Source of the DNA: Georgenia daeguensis
GTDB taxonomy: Bacteria > Actinomycetota > Actinomycetes > Actinomycetales > Actinomycetaceae
Assembly (NCBI RefSeq): GCF_039537705.1
Contig: NZ_BAABBA010000009.1
Span: forward strand, 124,001 to 188,000
Direction of reading: 5' to 3'
Length of the DNA stretch: 64,000 bases
The notes beneath the pieces were generated by a model that ran no database searches, was not told the DNA's origin, and saw only the letters and a program-made list of their open reading frames with translations. This document shows, piece by piece, positions 1-8,244 of this stretch. The position numbers and the translations under genes were made by a program. The stretch's first letter is position 1; each line of letters opens with the position of its first letter.

Positions 1-1396
1 TCTGGGCCCCGGCACGGGCGGGGGTCCCGGTGGGCAGGGGGTGGCCGGCGAGGTCGACGCCGCGGTCCAGGACGGCGGTGAAGAGGTCGACGAAGGCGTC
101 GGCGCGGACCTGGTCCCGGGTGCGCGGGTCCTGGCCGGGGTCGGAGTCGGCGACGGCGGCCTCGGCCAGGGAGTCGAGGGCGACCTTGACCGTACGGGCG
201 GCGTCCGCACGCAGGAAGGCGGTGATCCAGGCCATCCCGTCAGCGGCCGGGGTCAGGGTGACCTGCCGGGCCGCGTGCTCCTTCTTGCGCCGCTCACGGC
301 CCGCGTCCGGGTTGACCGACAGGGCCGCGGCCCGTATCCGCTGGCGAAGCTTAGGGCCGGAGACGCGGTCGGCGTCCTTGAGCAGGCCGGTGACCACGCG
401 GCGGTGCTCACGCACGCTGAGGCCCGGCTCGGTCGTGGCGAGGATGTTGGCCTTGCGGGTATCGATGCGTCCGGTGGACAGGGCGTCGGCGACCTCCGGG
501 TAGCTGTCCAGGCTGGCGGCGAGGTTGACCTTGGCCGACCCCACCGCGGAGGTGGAGCCCAGGCGGGCGCCGATCTCCGCCGCGGCCTGCTCTGCAGCCT
601 TCGACGAGGTGCCCTGCCTGTCGGTCAGCTCCAGCACGAGCCGGGCCTGCCGGGCGATGGCCCACGACGCGATCCGCTCGTACCCGGCGATCGCCTCCAC
701 CAGGGTCGCCGCTCCGAGTTCCCCGGCCACCAGTGGGGCCAGCAGGGCGGCGAGCTCGGCCCCGCCGGGCAGGGTCTCGAGGACCGTGGCCCCGACCGCG
801 TCGGCCTCCCGGTCAACCAGTCCCCGCTCAAGCGCCTCCCTCAGTGCAGGGTCGTCCGCGGCAGGCGGCGCAGTGCTCGGCGCAGGGGCCGCACCGGTCG
901 GAACCGCCGCCCACCACGGCACCGCCCCGCCATGAGCGGCGGAGCTGGCCGTGCCAGCTCGTGCGTGCGGGTCGGCGGGTGCGCCGGGGTCGCTGGCGGC
1001 GTCAGTGGGGGCGGGTGCTCCCGGGTCGGCCAAGGCGTCCGCGCCAGCGGGTGCGTCCGTGGGGGCGGGTGCTCCCGGGTCGGCCAAGGCGTCCGCGCCA
1101 GCGGGTGCGTCCGTGGCGGCGGGTGTTCCTGGGTCGGCCAACGCATCCGCGCCAGCACCCGCGCCACGTACGGGTCGGCCGGTCTCGCGCGCCGCGGTCA
1201 GTACGTCCGGACGTCGGGACGACAGGTACAGCTCGAACCGGGAGGAACCGTTCTCGACCACGACCGGGACAACCTCCGCGGCCGCCGCCCAGTCGGCCAG
1301 CACATGGGCGTAGAGCCGCTCGATCTCGGACACGAGGCCGGGCGAGGCGCTGGAAACCGCCTCGCCGCCCGCCGCACCGACCTCGTCCTCGAACAT
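1..1396 (-). CDS. DUF222 domain protein (HNH endonuclease-type family), partial
   Basis: The reading frame starts at the ATG at 1396 (MFEDEVGAAGGEAVSS) and stays open to the window edge, giving about 465 visible residues. The part from about residue 190 onward (LVDREADAVGATVLETLPGG, later KVNLAASLDSYPEVADALSTG and the HAARQVTLTP stretch) reads like DUF222. In actinobacteria this domain usually precedes an HNH nuclease domain, which would lie off the left edge and is not seen. Residues about 75-130 form a low-complexity linker made of an 18-residue tandem repeat (ADALADPGAPAPTDAPAG-like). These genes are often present in many copies per genome; their biological role is unsettled. A TAGTGT box 7 nt before the ATG suggests a leaderless message. 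The family call is from recognition of the sequence, not a search. Confidence 0.8.
   Translation of the reverse strand, partial: MFEDEVGAAGGEAVSSASPGLVSEIERLYAHVLADWAAAAEVVPVVVENGSSRFELYLSSRRPDVLTAARETGRPVRGAGAGADALADPGTPAATDAPAGADALADPGAPAPTDAPAGADALADPGAPAPTDAASDPGAPADPHARAGTASSAAHGGAVPWWAAVPTGAAPAPSTAPPAADDPALREALERGLVDREADAVGATVLETLPGGAELAALLAPLVAGELGAATLVEAIAGYERIASWAIARQARLVLELTDRQGTSSKAAEQAAAEIGARLGSTSAVGSAKVNLAASLDSYPEVADALSTGRIDTRKANILATTEPGLSVREHRRVVTGLLKDADRVSGPKLRQRIRAAALSVNPDAGRERRKKEHAARQVTLTPAADGMAWITAFLRADAARTVKVALDSLAEAAVADSDPGQDPRTRDQVRADAFVDLFTAVLDRGVDLAGHPLPTGTPARAGAQ
1007..1158. repeat. 54-bp in-frame tandem repeat inside the DUF222 gene
   Basis: Units begin at 1007, 1061 and 1115. 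The first two are nearly identical over 54 bp; the third is diverged and breaks off near 1158. The unit is a multiple of three and encodes 18 residues rich in Ala, Asp, Pro and Gly, so copy-number change would keep the frame. Confidence 0.9.
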
Positions 1397-1403
1397 GTGT
1401 CCA

Positions 1404-1409
1404 ACACTA
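1404..1409 (-). promoter_or_regulatory. -10-like TAGTGT, leaderless arrangement (DUF222 gene)
   Basis: On the minus strand TAGTGT is followed by 7 nt and then the ATG at 1396. No ribosome-binding site fits in the gap, so transcription probably starts at or next to the start codon. Confidence 0.5.
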
Positions 1410-1576
1410 GGGCGGACCGCTGACATCGGCCGGCAGCCGAGTCAGACCTGTGGAGAAAGAGGCACAGAAGGCAAGAAAAGTCGGGGGCGCGCGACGAAGC
1501 CGGCACGGTGCGCGGAGCGTGTGCTGCCAGTCCTGGCGTCACGCACCCACCGCAGCGAAGCCGTGCCGGCCAGTGC

Positions 1577-3268
1577 CTACATCGCGACGACGCCCGCCAC
1601 GTCCGATCGCAGGAGTTCCATGCGCACGGCGGCGGTGTGCCGGGCGGTGCTCACGTCGGTGGTCGACGGTACGACGACCTCGAGGTAGCACTTGAGCTTC
1701 GGCTCGGTCCCGGAGGGCCGGATGATCACGCGGTCGCCCGCGGCGGTGAGGTAGAGCAGACCGTCCGTCGGCGGCAGGTCCGCGGAGCCGGCCGCCAGGT
1801 CCGTCGTCGTCACCACGGGCGACCCGGCCAGCGTGGCGGGCCCGTCGGCGCGGAGCCGCGCCATGGTGCCCGCGATGAGCGACAGGTCGGAGACACGGAC
1901 CGAGATCTGGCTTGTCTCGTGGACACCGTGACGCCGCGCGAGGTGGTCGAGGGCGTCCAGGAACGACTCGCCGCGGTCACGGAGCTGGGCGGCGAGGTAG
2001 GCGATCCGGACGGCGGCCGAGATGCCGTCCTTGTCGCGCACGGCTGCCGGGTCGACGCAGTACCCGATCGCCTCCTCGTAGCCGAAGGCGAGCCCCTCGG
2101 TCCGTGCGATCCACTTGAAGCCGGTCAGCGTGGTGCGGTGCTCCAGCCCGTGGGAGTCGGCGATCCGCTCGAGCAGACGCGAGGAGACGACGGAGCTGGC
2201 GAGCACGCCGCGCCCGGCGAACGCGGCGGCGACGGCGGTCTGCTCGCCGAGCAGGGCCCCGATCTCGTCGCCGGTGAGCTGACGCCATCCACCGACCTGG
2301 TTGCGGTCGGGCACCGCCATGGTGCACCGGTCCGCGTCCGGGTCGTTCGCGATCACGAGGTCGGCGTCGACGGCGCGCGCCCGGTCGAGGGCGAGGTCCA
2401 GGGCGCCGGGCTCCTCGGGGTTCGGGAAGGCGACCGTGGGGAAGTCCGGGTCCGGCTGCGCCTGCTCGGACACCACGTGGACGTCGCTGAAGCCCGCCCG
2501 GCGCAGCGCCTCGACCGCCGTCGCCCCGCCCACGCCGTGCATCGGCGTGTACACGATGCGCACCTCACGGGTGTGCCGCGGGGGGAGGAGCGAGGCCACC
2601 CGCTGCAGGTACGCCTCGTGGACGTCGTCGCCGAGCACCTCCCACCCGTCGGCGAGCGGCACGTCGGTCGCCGCGGGCGCGGCGGCGATGCGCTCGGCGA
2701 TCCGCGCGTCGTAGGGCGGCACGATCTGGGCACCCTGGCCGGCGCCGGTCACGGCCCGGCCTCCCAGGTAGACCTTGTACCCGTTGTCCTGCGGCGGGTT
2801 GTGGGACGCGGTCACCATCACGCCGGCGTCGGTACCCAGGTGCCGGACGGCGAAGGCGAGCACCGGCGTCGGCAGGGGTGCGGGAAGAAGCAAGGCGCGG
2901 CCGCCCGCGGCGGTGACGACGGCGGCCGTGTCCTTGGCGAACCGGGCCGAGCCGTAGCGGGCGTCGTAGCCGATGACGACCGTGAAGTCCCGGCCCACCT
3001 CGCGCGCCAGGAAGTCACTGAGGCCCGCAGCGGCCCGGATGACGACCGCCCGGTTCATCCGGTGCGGCCCGCCGCCCAGCTCGCCGCGGAGCCCGGCGGT
3101 GCCGAACTCCAGCGGGCCGGAGAACCGCGAGTCGAGGTCGGCCTGCGCGGCGGCGGCCTCCTCGCCCGTGCCGGAGGCCTGCTCGAGCAGCTCGGCCAGC
3201 TCGGCGCGGGTGCGCTCGTCCGGATCGGCGGCGATCCAGGCGCGGACCTCGTCTGCGGTGACAGTCAT
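1577..3268 (-). CDS. Phospho-sugar mutase (phosphoglucomutase/phosphomannomutase family)
   Basis: This 563-residue protein is a complete alpha-D-phosphohexomutase, which moves phosphate between C1 and C6 of glucose or mannose phosphate. The active-site serine loop TASHNP is near residue 145, the metal-binding loop DPDADR near 310 and the phosphate-binding PSGTEPKLK near the C-terminus, all intact. Length fits the long PGM2/PmmB-type branch; glucose versus mannose preference cannot be told from sequence by eye. The frame is open up to 3301, but the ATG at 3268 has a GAGGAG ribosome-binding site 10 nt upstream and is chosen. It lies 29 bp after the purine nucleoside phosphorylase stop, so the two are likely one operon. 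In Mycobacterium the same pair is deoD-pmmB, and linking ribose-1-phosphate to ribose-5-phosphate is a plausible shared role (inference). Confidence 0.9.
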   Translation of the reverse strand: MTVTADEVRAWIAADPDERTRAELAELLEQASGTGEEAAAAQADLDSRFSGPLEFGTAGLRGELGGGPHRMNRAVVIRAAAGLSDFLAREVGRDFTVVIGYDARYGSARFAKDTAAVVTAAGGRALLLPAPLPTPVLAFAVRHLGTDAGVMVTASHNPPQDNGYKVYLGGRAVTGAGQGAQIVPPYDARIAERIAAAPAATDVPLADGWEVLGDDVHEAYLQRVASLLPPRHTREVRIVYTPMHGVGGATAVEALRRAGFSDVHVVSEQAQPDPDFPTVAFPNPEEPGALDLALDRARAVDADLVIANDPDADRCTMAVPDRNQVGGWRQLTGDEIGALLGEQTAVAAAFAGRGVLASSVVSSRLLERIADSHGLEHRTTLTGFKWIARTEGLAFGYEEAIGYCVDPAAVRDKDGISAAVRIAYLAAQLRDRGESFLDALDHLARRHGVHETSQISVRVSDLSLIAGTMARLRADGPATLAGSPVVTTTDLAAGSADLPPTDGLLYLTAAGDRVIIRPSGTEPKLKCYLEVVVPSTTDVSTARHTAAVRMELLRSDVAGVVAM

Positions 3269-3297
3269 GGTGTCGGTTCTCCTCAGGGCGTCGTGCT

Positions 3298-4149
3298 TCA
3301 CAGGCTGCGGACGATGTCCGCGAGCAGGCGGGAGATCCGCGGGCCGGCGGCGCGGCCGGCCTCGAGGACCTCCTCGTGCGAGAGCGGCTCGGGCGAGATG
3401 CCGGCCGCAGGGTTCGTGACCAGGGAGATCCCGAGGATCTCCAGCCCCGCCTGGCGGGCCGCGATGGCCTCGAGGGCCGTCGACATGCCCACGAGGTGGC
3501 CGCCGATGCGGCTCGCCATCTGCACCTCGGCCGGGGTCTCGTAGTGGGGGCCGCGGAACTGCACGTACACCCCTTCGGCGAGGGAGGGGTCGACGTCGTG
3601 GGCGATCCTGCGCAGCCGCGAGGAGTACAGGTCGGTGAGGTCAACGAAGGTGGCACCCTCGAGCGGGGACGCCCCGGTCAGGTTGATGTGGTCGCTGATG
3701 AGCACCGGCGTCCCGGGCGCCCACTGCGGGTCCAGCCCGCCGCAGCCGTTCGTGAGGACGACGGTCGAGGCACCGGCAGCGGCCGCGACGCGCACGCCGT
3801 GGGCCACGCGGCGCACACCGAGCCCCTCGTAGAAGTGGGTGCGGGCGCCGAGCACGAGCGCGTACCGGTCCGTGCCCTCGATGCGCACCGAGCTCAGGGT
3901 CCCGCCGTGCCCCACGACGACCGGGGCGCTGAAGCCGGGCAGCTCGACCGCGGGGATCTCGGCGACCTTCTCCCCGAGCAGGTCGGCGGCCCCGCCCCAC
4001 CCGGAGCCCAGCACGAGGGCGACGTCGTGCCGCTCGACGCCGGTCCTCTGTGCCAGCAGGTCGGCGGCCTCGCGGGCGACGGCGAAGGGATCGGTCGCGG
4101 GGGCGTCCAGGTCGGCACCGGCGGTGGCGTCGTACGCGGCGTGGTCCAT
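3298..4149 (-). CDS. Purine-nucleoside phosphorylase (PNP family 2)
   Basis: The 283-residue protein matches trimeric PNP, which splits purine nucleosides with phosphate into free base and (deoxy)ribose-1-phosphate. Visible landmarks are the phosphate-binding GSGWG near residue 49, RTHFYEG near 105, TNGCGG near 137, HINLTG near 155, FRGPHYETPAE near 200 and MSTALEAIAA near 225. Length is normal for the family. The start ATG has no ribosome-binding site but sits 6 nt after a TAACGT box, so the message is probably leaderless. The downstream phospho-sugar mutase follows closely on the same strand, consistent with nucleoside salvage feeding pentose phosphates. Confidence 0.93.
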   Translation of the reverse strand: MDHAAYDATAGADLDAPATDPFAVAREAADLLAQRTGVERHDVALVLGSGWGGAADLLGEKVAEIPAVELPGFSAPVVVGHGGTLSSVRIEGTDRYALVLGARTHFYEGLGVRRVAHGVRVAAAAGASTVVLTNGCGGLDPQWAPGTPVLISDHINLTGASPLEGATFVDLTDLYSSRLRRIAHDVDPSLAEGVYVQFRGPHYETPAEVQMASRIGGHLVGMSTALEAIAARQAGLEILGISLVTNPAAGISPEPLSHEEVLEAGRAAGPRISRLLADIVRSL

Positions 4150-4155
4150 GGTCCG

Positions 4156-4161
4156 ACGTTA
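4156..4161 (-). promoter_or_regulatory. -10-like TAACGT, leaderless arrangement (PNP gene)
   Basis: On the minus strand TAACGT is followed by 6 nt and the ATG at 4149. Confidence 0.5.
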
Positions 4162-4186
4162 TCGCGAGTCCCGTCCCGTTACCGGC

Positions 4187-4300
4187 GGCGACGGCGGAGC
4201 GGCGCTGCAGACAGTCCGGGCGCTCTCGACGGCGGGGCGGCCTTCTCGACGGCGGAGCGGCTCGCGCGGCGGCGGGGCGGTTCTCTCGACGGCGGAGCGG
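4187..4300. repeat. 20-bp-period imperfect tandem repeat
   Basis: The core CTCGACGGCGGRGCGG occurs at 4225, 4245 and 4285, with a degenerate copy at 4265 (CGCGGCGGCGGGGCGG) and an outlying partial copy CGACGGCGGAGCGG at 4189-4202. The period is 20 bp. It fills the gap between the divergent PNP gene and the flavoprotein gene and does not code for anything recognisable. Confidence 0.85.
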
Positions 4301-4387
4301 CGCGTTCGACGCGCCCCCGCGCCCCCGCGGTCGCCCGGCCGGCGTTCCCGGGCCCGAAAGGGGCGTCCGGCGAGCGGGACGGGCAGA

Positions 4388-5920
4388 ATGCGTCGGGTGA
4401 GCACGCCTTCCGGACCCGTCCCGCCCCCCGCCGTCGAGCACACCGGTGCCGCCACCGCCGAGCCCGACCACCGCCGCGACCACGGCGCCGGCGCCTCACC
4501 GGTGCGTGAGGGGTCGCGCGTGGTAATCATCGGCGGCGGTCCCGGCGGCTACGAGGCCGCCCTCGTCGCCAGCCAGCTCGGCGCCCGCGTCCAGGTGGTC
4601 GAGCGGCAGGGCATGGGCGGCTCAGCAGTCCTCACCGACGTCGTCCCGTCCAAGACCCTCATCGCCACGGCCGAGTGGCTCACCGTCACCGAGCAGGCGG
4701 GGGAGCTCGGCATCGGCGCCGACGGAGGGCCCGACGGCGATCCCGGCGCCCTGCGCGCGGACATGGACATCGTCGACCAGCGCGTGATGCGCCTGGCGCA
4801 GAAGCAGTCCAAGGACATCCGGGCCCGCCTCGAGAAGGAGGGCATCGAGATCGTCGCCGGCACCGGCAGGGTGGGGCCGACGATCAGCGCGGAGGGCACG
4901 CGCCTGGTCCACGTCGAGCTGGCCGACGGCGGCGAGCGGGAGCTGGTGGCCGAGATCATCCTCGTGGCCACCGGCGCCACCCCGCGGGTGCTGCCGACCG
5001 CCCGGCCCGACGGCGAGCGGATCCTCACCTGGGCGCAGATGTACAACCTCACCCAGATCCCCGAGCACCTCGTGGTGGTCGGCTCCGGCGTCACCGGCGC
5101 CGAGTTCGCGGGCGCCTACAACGCGCTCGGCGCGCGGGTCACCCTCGTCTCCTCCCGGGACCGGGTGCTGCCGGGCGAGGACGAGAACGCGGCCGAGCTC
5201 ATCGAGGGTGTGTTCCGCCGCCGTGGCATGACGGTGCTCTCCCGCTCGCGCGCCGCGGCGGTGCGCCGCACCGGTGACGGGGTCGAGGTCGAGCTCGCCG
5301 ACGGCCGGGTCGTCGAGGCCTCGCACTGCCTGGTGGCGGTCGGCGGCGTGCCGGCGACGGCGAGCCTCGGGCTGGAGGAGGCGGGCGTGGAGCTCTCCGA
5401 GTCCGGGCACATCAAGGTCGACCGGGTCTCGCGCACCCGCGCCTTCCGCATCTACGCCGCCGGTGACTGCACCGGCGTGCTGCCGCTCGCCTCCGTGGCG
5501 GCCATGCAGGGCCGCATCGCCATGTGGCACGCCCTCGGTGACGCCGTCGCGCCGCTGGACCTGAGCACCGTCGCCGCGAACATCTTCACCGCGCCGGAGA
5601 TCGCGACCATCGGCGTGACGCAGAAGCAGATCGAGTCGGGCGAGGTCGACGGCGCGATCACCCGCCTGCCCGTGGCCCGCAACCCGCGGGCCAAGATGCT
5701 CGGCATCAAGGAGGGCTTCATCAAGCTCTTCTCCGAGCGGTCGTCGGGCGTGGTGATCGGAGGCGTGATCGTGGCCCCGCGCGCGAGCGAGCTGATCTAC
5801 CCGATCACCATCGCCGTCGCCCACCGGCTCACCGTGGACCAGCTCGCCAACGTCTTCACCATCTACCCCTCCCTCACCGGGTCCATCTCGGAGGCGGCCC
5901 GCACGCTGCACCTGGCGTGA
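4388..5920 (+). CDS. lpdA: LpdA-type NAD(P)H flavoprotein (quinone reductase-like)
   Basis: The protein has the pyridine nucleotide-disulfide oxidoreductase fold: FAD-binding VVIIGGGPGGYEAAL, NAD-binding VVVGSGVTGAEFAGAY, YAAGDCTG for FAD, and a C-terminal dimerisation domain (NIFTAPEIATIGVT). The redox-active Cys-x4-Cys pair of true lipoamide dehydrogenases is absent: the segment reads GMGGSAVLTDVVPSK. Mycobacterial LpdA (Rv3303c) also lacks the pair and has been described as a NAD(P)H-quinone reductase, so that role is most likely here. The start is uncertain: ATG 4388 (510 residues), GTG 4397 and GTG 4502 are in frame, and 4502 would place the FAD motif at the N-terminus as in homologues. 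The gene stands alone after the repeat-filled gap and before dapE on the same strand. Confidence 0.82.
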   Translation: MRRVSTPSGPVPPPAVEHTGAATAEPDHRRDHGAGASPVREGSRVVIIGGGPGGYEAALVASQLGARVQVVERQGMGGSAVLTDVVPSKTLIATAEWLTVTEQAGELGIGADGGPDGDPGALRADMDIVDQRVMRLAQKQSKDIRARLEKEGIEIVAGTGRVGPTISAEGTRLVHVELADGGERELVAEIILVATGATPRVLPTARPDGERILTWAQMYNLTQIPEHLVVVGSGVTGAEFAGAYNALGARVTLVSSRDRVLPGEDENAAELIEGVFRRRGMTVLSRSRAAAVRRTGDGVEVELADGRVVEASHCLVAVGGVPATASLGLEEAGVELSESGHIKVDRVSRTRAFRIYAAGDCTGVLPLASVAAMQGRIAMWHALGDAVAPLDLSTVAANIFTAPEIATIGVTQKQIESGEVDGAITRLPVARNPRAKMLGIKEGFIKLFSERSSGVVIGGVIVAPRASELIYPITIAVAHRLTVDQLANVFTIYPSLTGSISEAARTLHLA

Positions 5921-5943
5921 GGGGGCCGGCCGGGACGTGGCCG

Positions 5944-5949
5944 TAGGGT
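5944..5949 (+). promoter_or_regulatory. -10-like TAGGGT, leaderless arrangement (dapE)
   Basis: TAGGGT is followed by 7 nt and the dapE ATG at 5957; no ribosome-binding site is present. Confidence 0.45.
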
Positions 5950-5956
5950 CTTCCTC

Positions 5957-7063
5957 ATGGCCGCCCCGACCTCTGCACCCGCCCTGCCGGACCTCGCCGG
6001 CGACGTCGTCGCCCTCACGGCGGCGGTCTGCGACATCCCGTCGGTCTCGGGGGACGAGCGGGCCCTCGCCGACGCCATCGAGGCGGCGCTGCGCGGCCAC
6101 CCGCACCTGGAGGTCCTGCGCGACGGCGACGCCGTCGTCGCACGGACCCGCCTGGGGCGCGAACGGCGGGTCGTGGTCGCCGGCCACATCGACACCGTCC
6201 CGATCGCGTCCAACCTGCCGACGCGGCGCGTCCGCGCCGAGGACGGCGCCGAGGAGCTGTGGGGCCGCGGCACGGTCGACATGAAGGGCGGCGTGGCCGT
6301 CGCGCTCCACCTCGCGGCGGTGCTGCGCGAACCGCGGTGGGACGTGACGTGGGTGTTCTACGACCACGAGGAGGTGGCCTCCGCCCTCAACGGGCTCGGC
6401 CGGCTCGTGCGCAACCACCCGGACTGGCTCGCCGGCGACCTCGCCGTGCTCGGCGAGCCGACGGCCGGCGGCATCGAGGGCGGCTGCAACGGCACGCTGC
6501 GCGCCGAGATCCGCACCACCGGGCGCACCGCCCACTCGGCGCGCGGCTGGCGCGGGGTCAACGCGATCCACGCGGCCGGCGAGGTCCTGGACCGGCTCAA
6601 CGCCTACGAGGCCAGCGACGTCGACGTCGACGGGCTCGTGTTCCGCGAGGGCCTCAACGCCGTGGGCATCACCGGCGGCATCGCCGCGAACATGATCCCC
6701 GACTCGTGCGTCGTCACGGTCAACTACCGCTTCGCGCCCTCGCTGGACCCGGCCGGGGCGGAGGCGCACGTGCGGCAGGTCTTCGAGGGCTTCGACGTCA
6801 CCGTCACCGACCTTGCCGGCGGCGCCCGCCCCGGCCTGGACGACCCGCTCGTCCAGGGCTTCGTCGAGGCGGTCACCGCCGTGACGGGCGGCGCGCCCGG
6901 CCCGAAGTACGGCTGGACCGACGTCGCCCGGTTCGCCGAGCTCGGCATCCCGGCCGTCAACTTCGGCCCCGGAGACCCCATGCTCGCCCACGCCGACGAC
7001 GAGCGGTGCGACGTCGAGCAGATCCGCACGTGCGCCAGGGCCCTGCAGGCCTGGCTGGCCTAG
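5957..7063 (+). CDS. dapE: Succinyl-diaminopimelate desuccinylase
   Basis: DapE removes succinate from N-succinyl-LL-2,6-diaminopimelate in the lysine and peptidoglycan-precursor pathway in the cytoplasm. The 368-residue M20-family protein shows the expected metal ligands: GHIDTVP (His) near residue 76, GRGTVDMKGG (Asp) near 103, DHEEV near 136 (catalytic and metal Glu), GEPTAGGIEGGCNGT near 168 and HADDE (His) near 341. Length is typical. The start ATG is preceded by a TAGGGT box at leaderless distance. The LOG-family gene follows after 15 bp. In Mycobacterium dapE, a LOG protein and a DUF3117 gene are also close together, which supports the assignment. Confidence 0.92.
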   Translation: MAAPTSAPALPDLAGDVVALTAAVCDIPSVSGDERALADAIEAALRGHPHLEVLRDGDAVVARTRLGRERRVVVAGHIDTVPIASNLPTRRVRAEDGAEELWGRGTVDMKGGVAVALHLAAVLREPRWDVTWVFYDHEEVASALNGLGRLVRNHPDWLAGDLAVLGEPTAGGIEGGCNGTLRAEIRTTGRTAHSARGWRGVNAIHAAGEVLDRLNAYEASDVDVDGLVFREGLNAVGITGGIAANMIPDSCVVTVNYRFAPSLDPAGAEAHVRQVFEGFDVTVTDLAGGARPGLDDPLVQGFVEAVTAVTGGAPGPKYGWTDVARFAELGIPAVNFGPGDPMLAHADDERCDVEQIRTCARALQAWLA

Positions 7064-7078
7064 AGGAGAATCACCGTC

Positions 7079-7900
7079 ATGACACGCGAGGTCCGCAACA
7101 ACCACGCCCACGACAGCTCCCGGAGCTACCGCCGGGGCCCCGTCCTGCTGCGCAGGGACCTGATCCCCCAGGAGACGACCGACGCCCGGCTGCTGGCGCC
7201 CGAGCAGGACACCAGCTGGCTCCACCAGGACCCGTGGCGGGTGATGCGGATCCAGTCGGAGTTCGTCGAGGGCTTCGGGGCGCTCGCCGAGCTCGGGCCC
7301 GCGATCTCGGTCTTCGGCTCCGCGCGCGTGCGCCCCGGCGAGCCGGAGTACGAGCTGGCCGAGGAGATCGGCCGGCGCCTGGTCGAGGCGGGCTTCGCCG
7401 TCGTCACCGGCGGCGGTCCCGGCGTGATGGAGGCGGCGAACAAGGGGGCGTGCGAGGCCGACGGCGTCTCGGTGGGGCTGGGCATCGAGCTCCCGTTCGA
7501 GCAGGGCATGAACCAGTGGGTCGACCTGGGCGTGAACTTCCGCTACTTCTTCGCCCGCAAGACGATGTTCGTGAAGTACTCGCAGGGCTTCGTGGTGCTG
7601 CCCGGCGGTTTTGGCACCATGGACGAGCTCTTCGAGGCCCTCACCCTGGTCCAGACGCAGAAGGTCTCCTCGTTCCCGATCGTGCTGGTCGGTTCCTCCT
7701 ACTGGGGCGGACTGGTCGACTGGCTGCGTGACTCGATGCTCGCCCGCGGCACGATCAGCGCCGCCGACCTCGAGCTCGTGCCCGTCGTGGACACCGCCGA
7801 GGAGGCGGTCGACGGGGTCCTGACCGGCATGGAGCAGCTCGCCAAGGAGGCAGAAGCGCAGGCCGCAGCCGCGGAAGAGGCTGGCGGAGCGGCCGAGTGA
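7079..7900 (+). CDS. LOG family protein (TIGR00730, Rossmann fold)
   Basis: This 273-residue protein has the lysine-decarboxylase-like/LOG signature PGGFGTMDELFEAL near residue 177 and the nucleotide-binding VTGGGPGVMEAANKGA near 115. Members of the family hydrolyse cytokinin nucleoside 5'-monophosphates to the free base and ribose-5-phosphate, and several bacterial ones act on AMP-like nucleotides; the substrate here is unknown. The C-terminal 20 residues are Ala/Glu-rich and probably disordered. The gene starts 15 bp after dapE with a GGAG motif upstream of the ATG and is probably cotranscribed with it. Confidence 0.85.
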   Translation: MTREVRNNHAHDSSRSYRRGPVLLRRDLIPQETTDARLLAPEQDTSWLHQDPWRVMRIQSEFVEGFGALAELGPAISVFGSARVRPGEPEYELAEEIGRRLVEAGFAVVTGGGPGVMEAANKGACEADGVSVGLGIELPFEQGMNQWVDLGVNFRYFFARKTMFVKYSQGFVVLPGGFGTMDELFEALTLVQTQKVSSFPIVLVGSSYWGGLVDWLRDSMLARGTISAADLELVPVVDTAEEAVDGVLTGMEQLAKEAEAQAAAAEEAGGAAE

Positions 7901-7991
7901 TCTAAACTGGACGCAGTGATCACCCTGCCGGTTCGGCGGGGTCCGCCCTGCGCGGGGTGGTCGAGGATCCAGGGAGAAGAGGGGACACCAC

Positions 7992-8159
7992 ATGGCCGCG
8001 ATGAAGCCGAGGACCGGAGACGGACCGCTCGAGGTGACCAAGGAGGGCCGTGGCATCGTCATGCGCGTCCCGCTCGAGGGAGGCGGCCGGCTCGTCGTCG
8101 AGCTCACCCCGGCCGAGGCGGGCGAGCTGAGCGAGGCGCTCGGCGCCGTCGCCGTCTGA
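7992..8159 (+). CDS. DUF3117 small protein
   Basis: A 55-residue acidic protein, beginning MAAMKPRTGDGPLEVTKEGR and ending LSEALGAVAV, matches the short actinobacterial DUF3117 family over its whole length. Its function is not established. An AGGGAGAAG-type ribosome-binding region precedes the ATG. It sits downstream of dapE and the LOG gene, as in Mycobacterium, where Rv1211 is the equivalent. A strong hairpin follows the stop codon, ending the unit. Confidence 0.85.
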   Translation: MAAMKPRTGDGPLEVTKEGRGIVMRVPLEGGGRLVVELTPAEAGELSEALGAVAV

Positions 8160-8183
8160 CGACCCGCACCGACGTACCGACAT

Positions 8184-8212
8184 CCGGCCGGCCAGCCTCG
8201 CTGGCCGGCCGG
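8184..8212 (+). terminator. Hairpin terminator after DUF3117 gene
   Basis: A perfect 12-bp stem, CCGGCCGGCCAG (8184-8195) and CTGGCCGGCCGG (8201-8212), encloses the loop CCTCG. There is no U-tract, as is common in high-GC actinobacteria. Confidence 0.75.
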
Positions 8213-8244
8213 AGGCGTTCCACCCCCTTCTCAGGAGCCTGATC

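Noticed and set aside
4622..8107. A 1161-codon open frame on the minus strand, antisense to the flavoprotein, dapE and LOG genes
   Set aside because: It has the His/Arg/Gly/Ala-rich composition of an antisense shadow of high-GC genes; the plus-strand genes contain intact family motifs.
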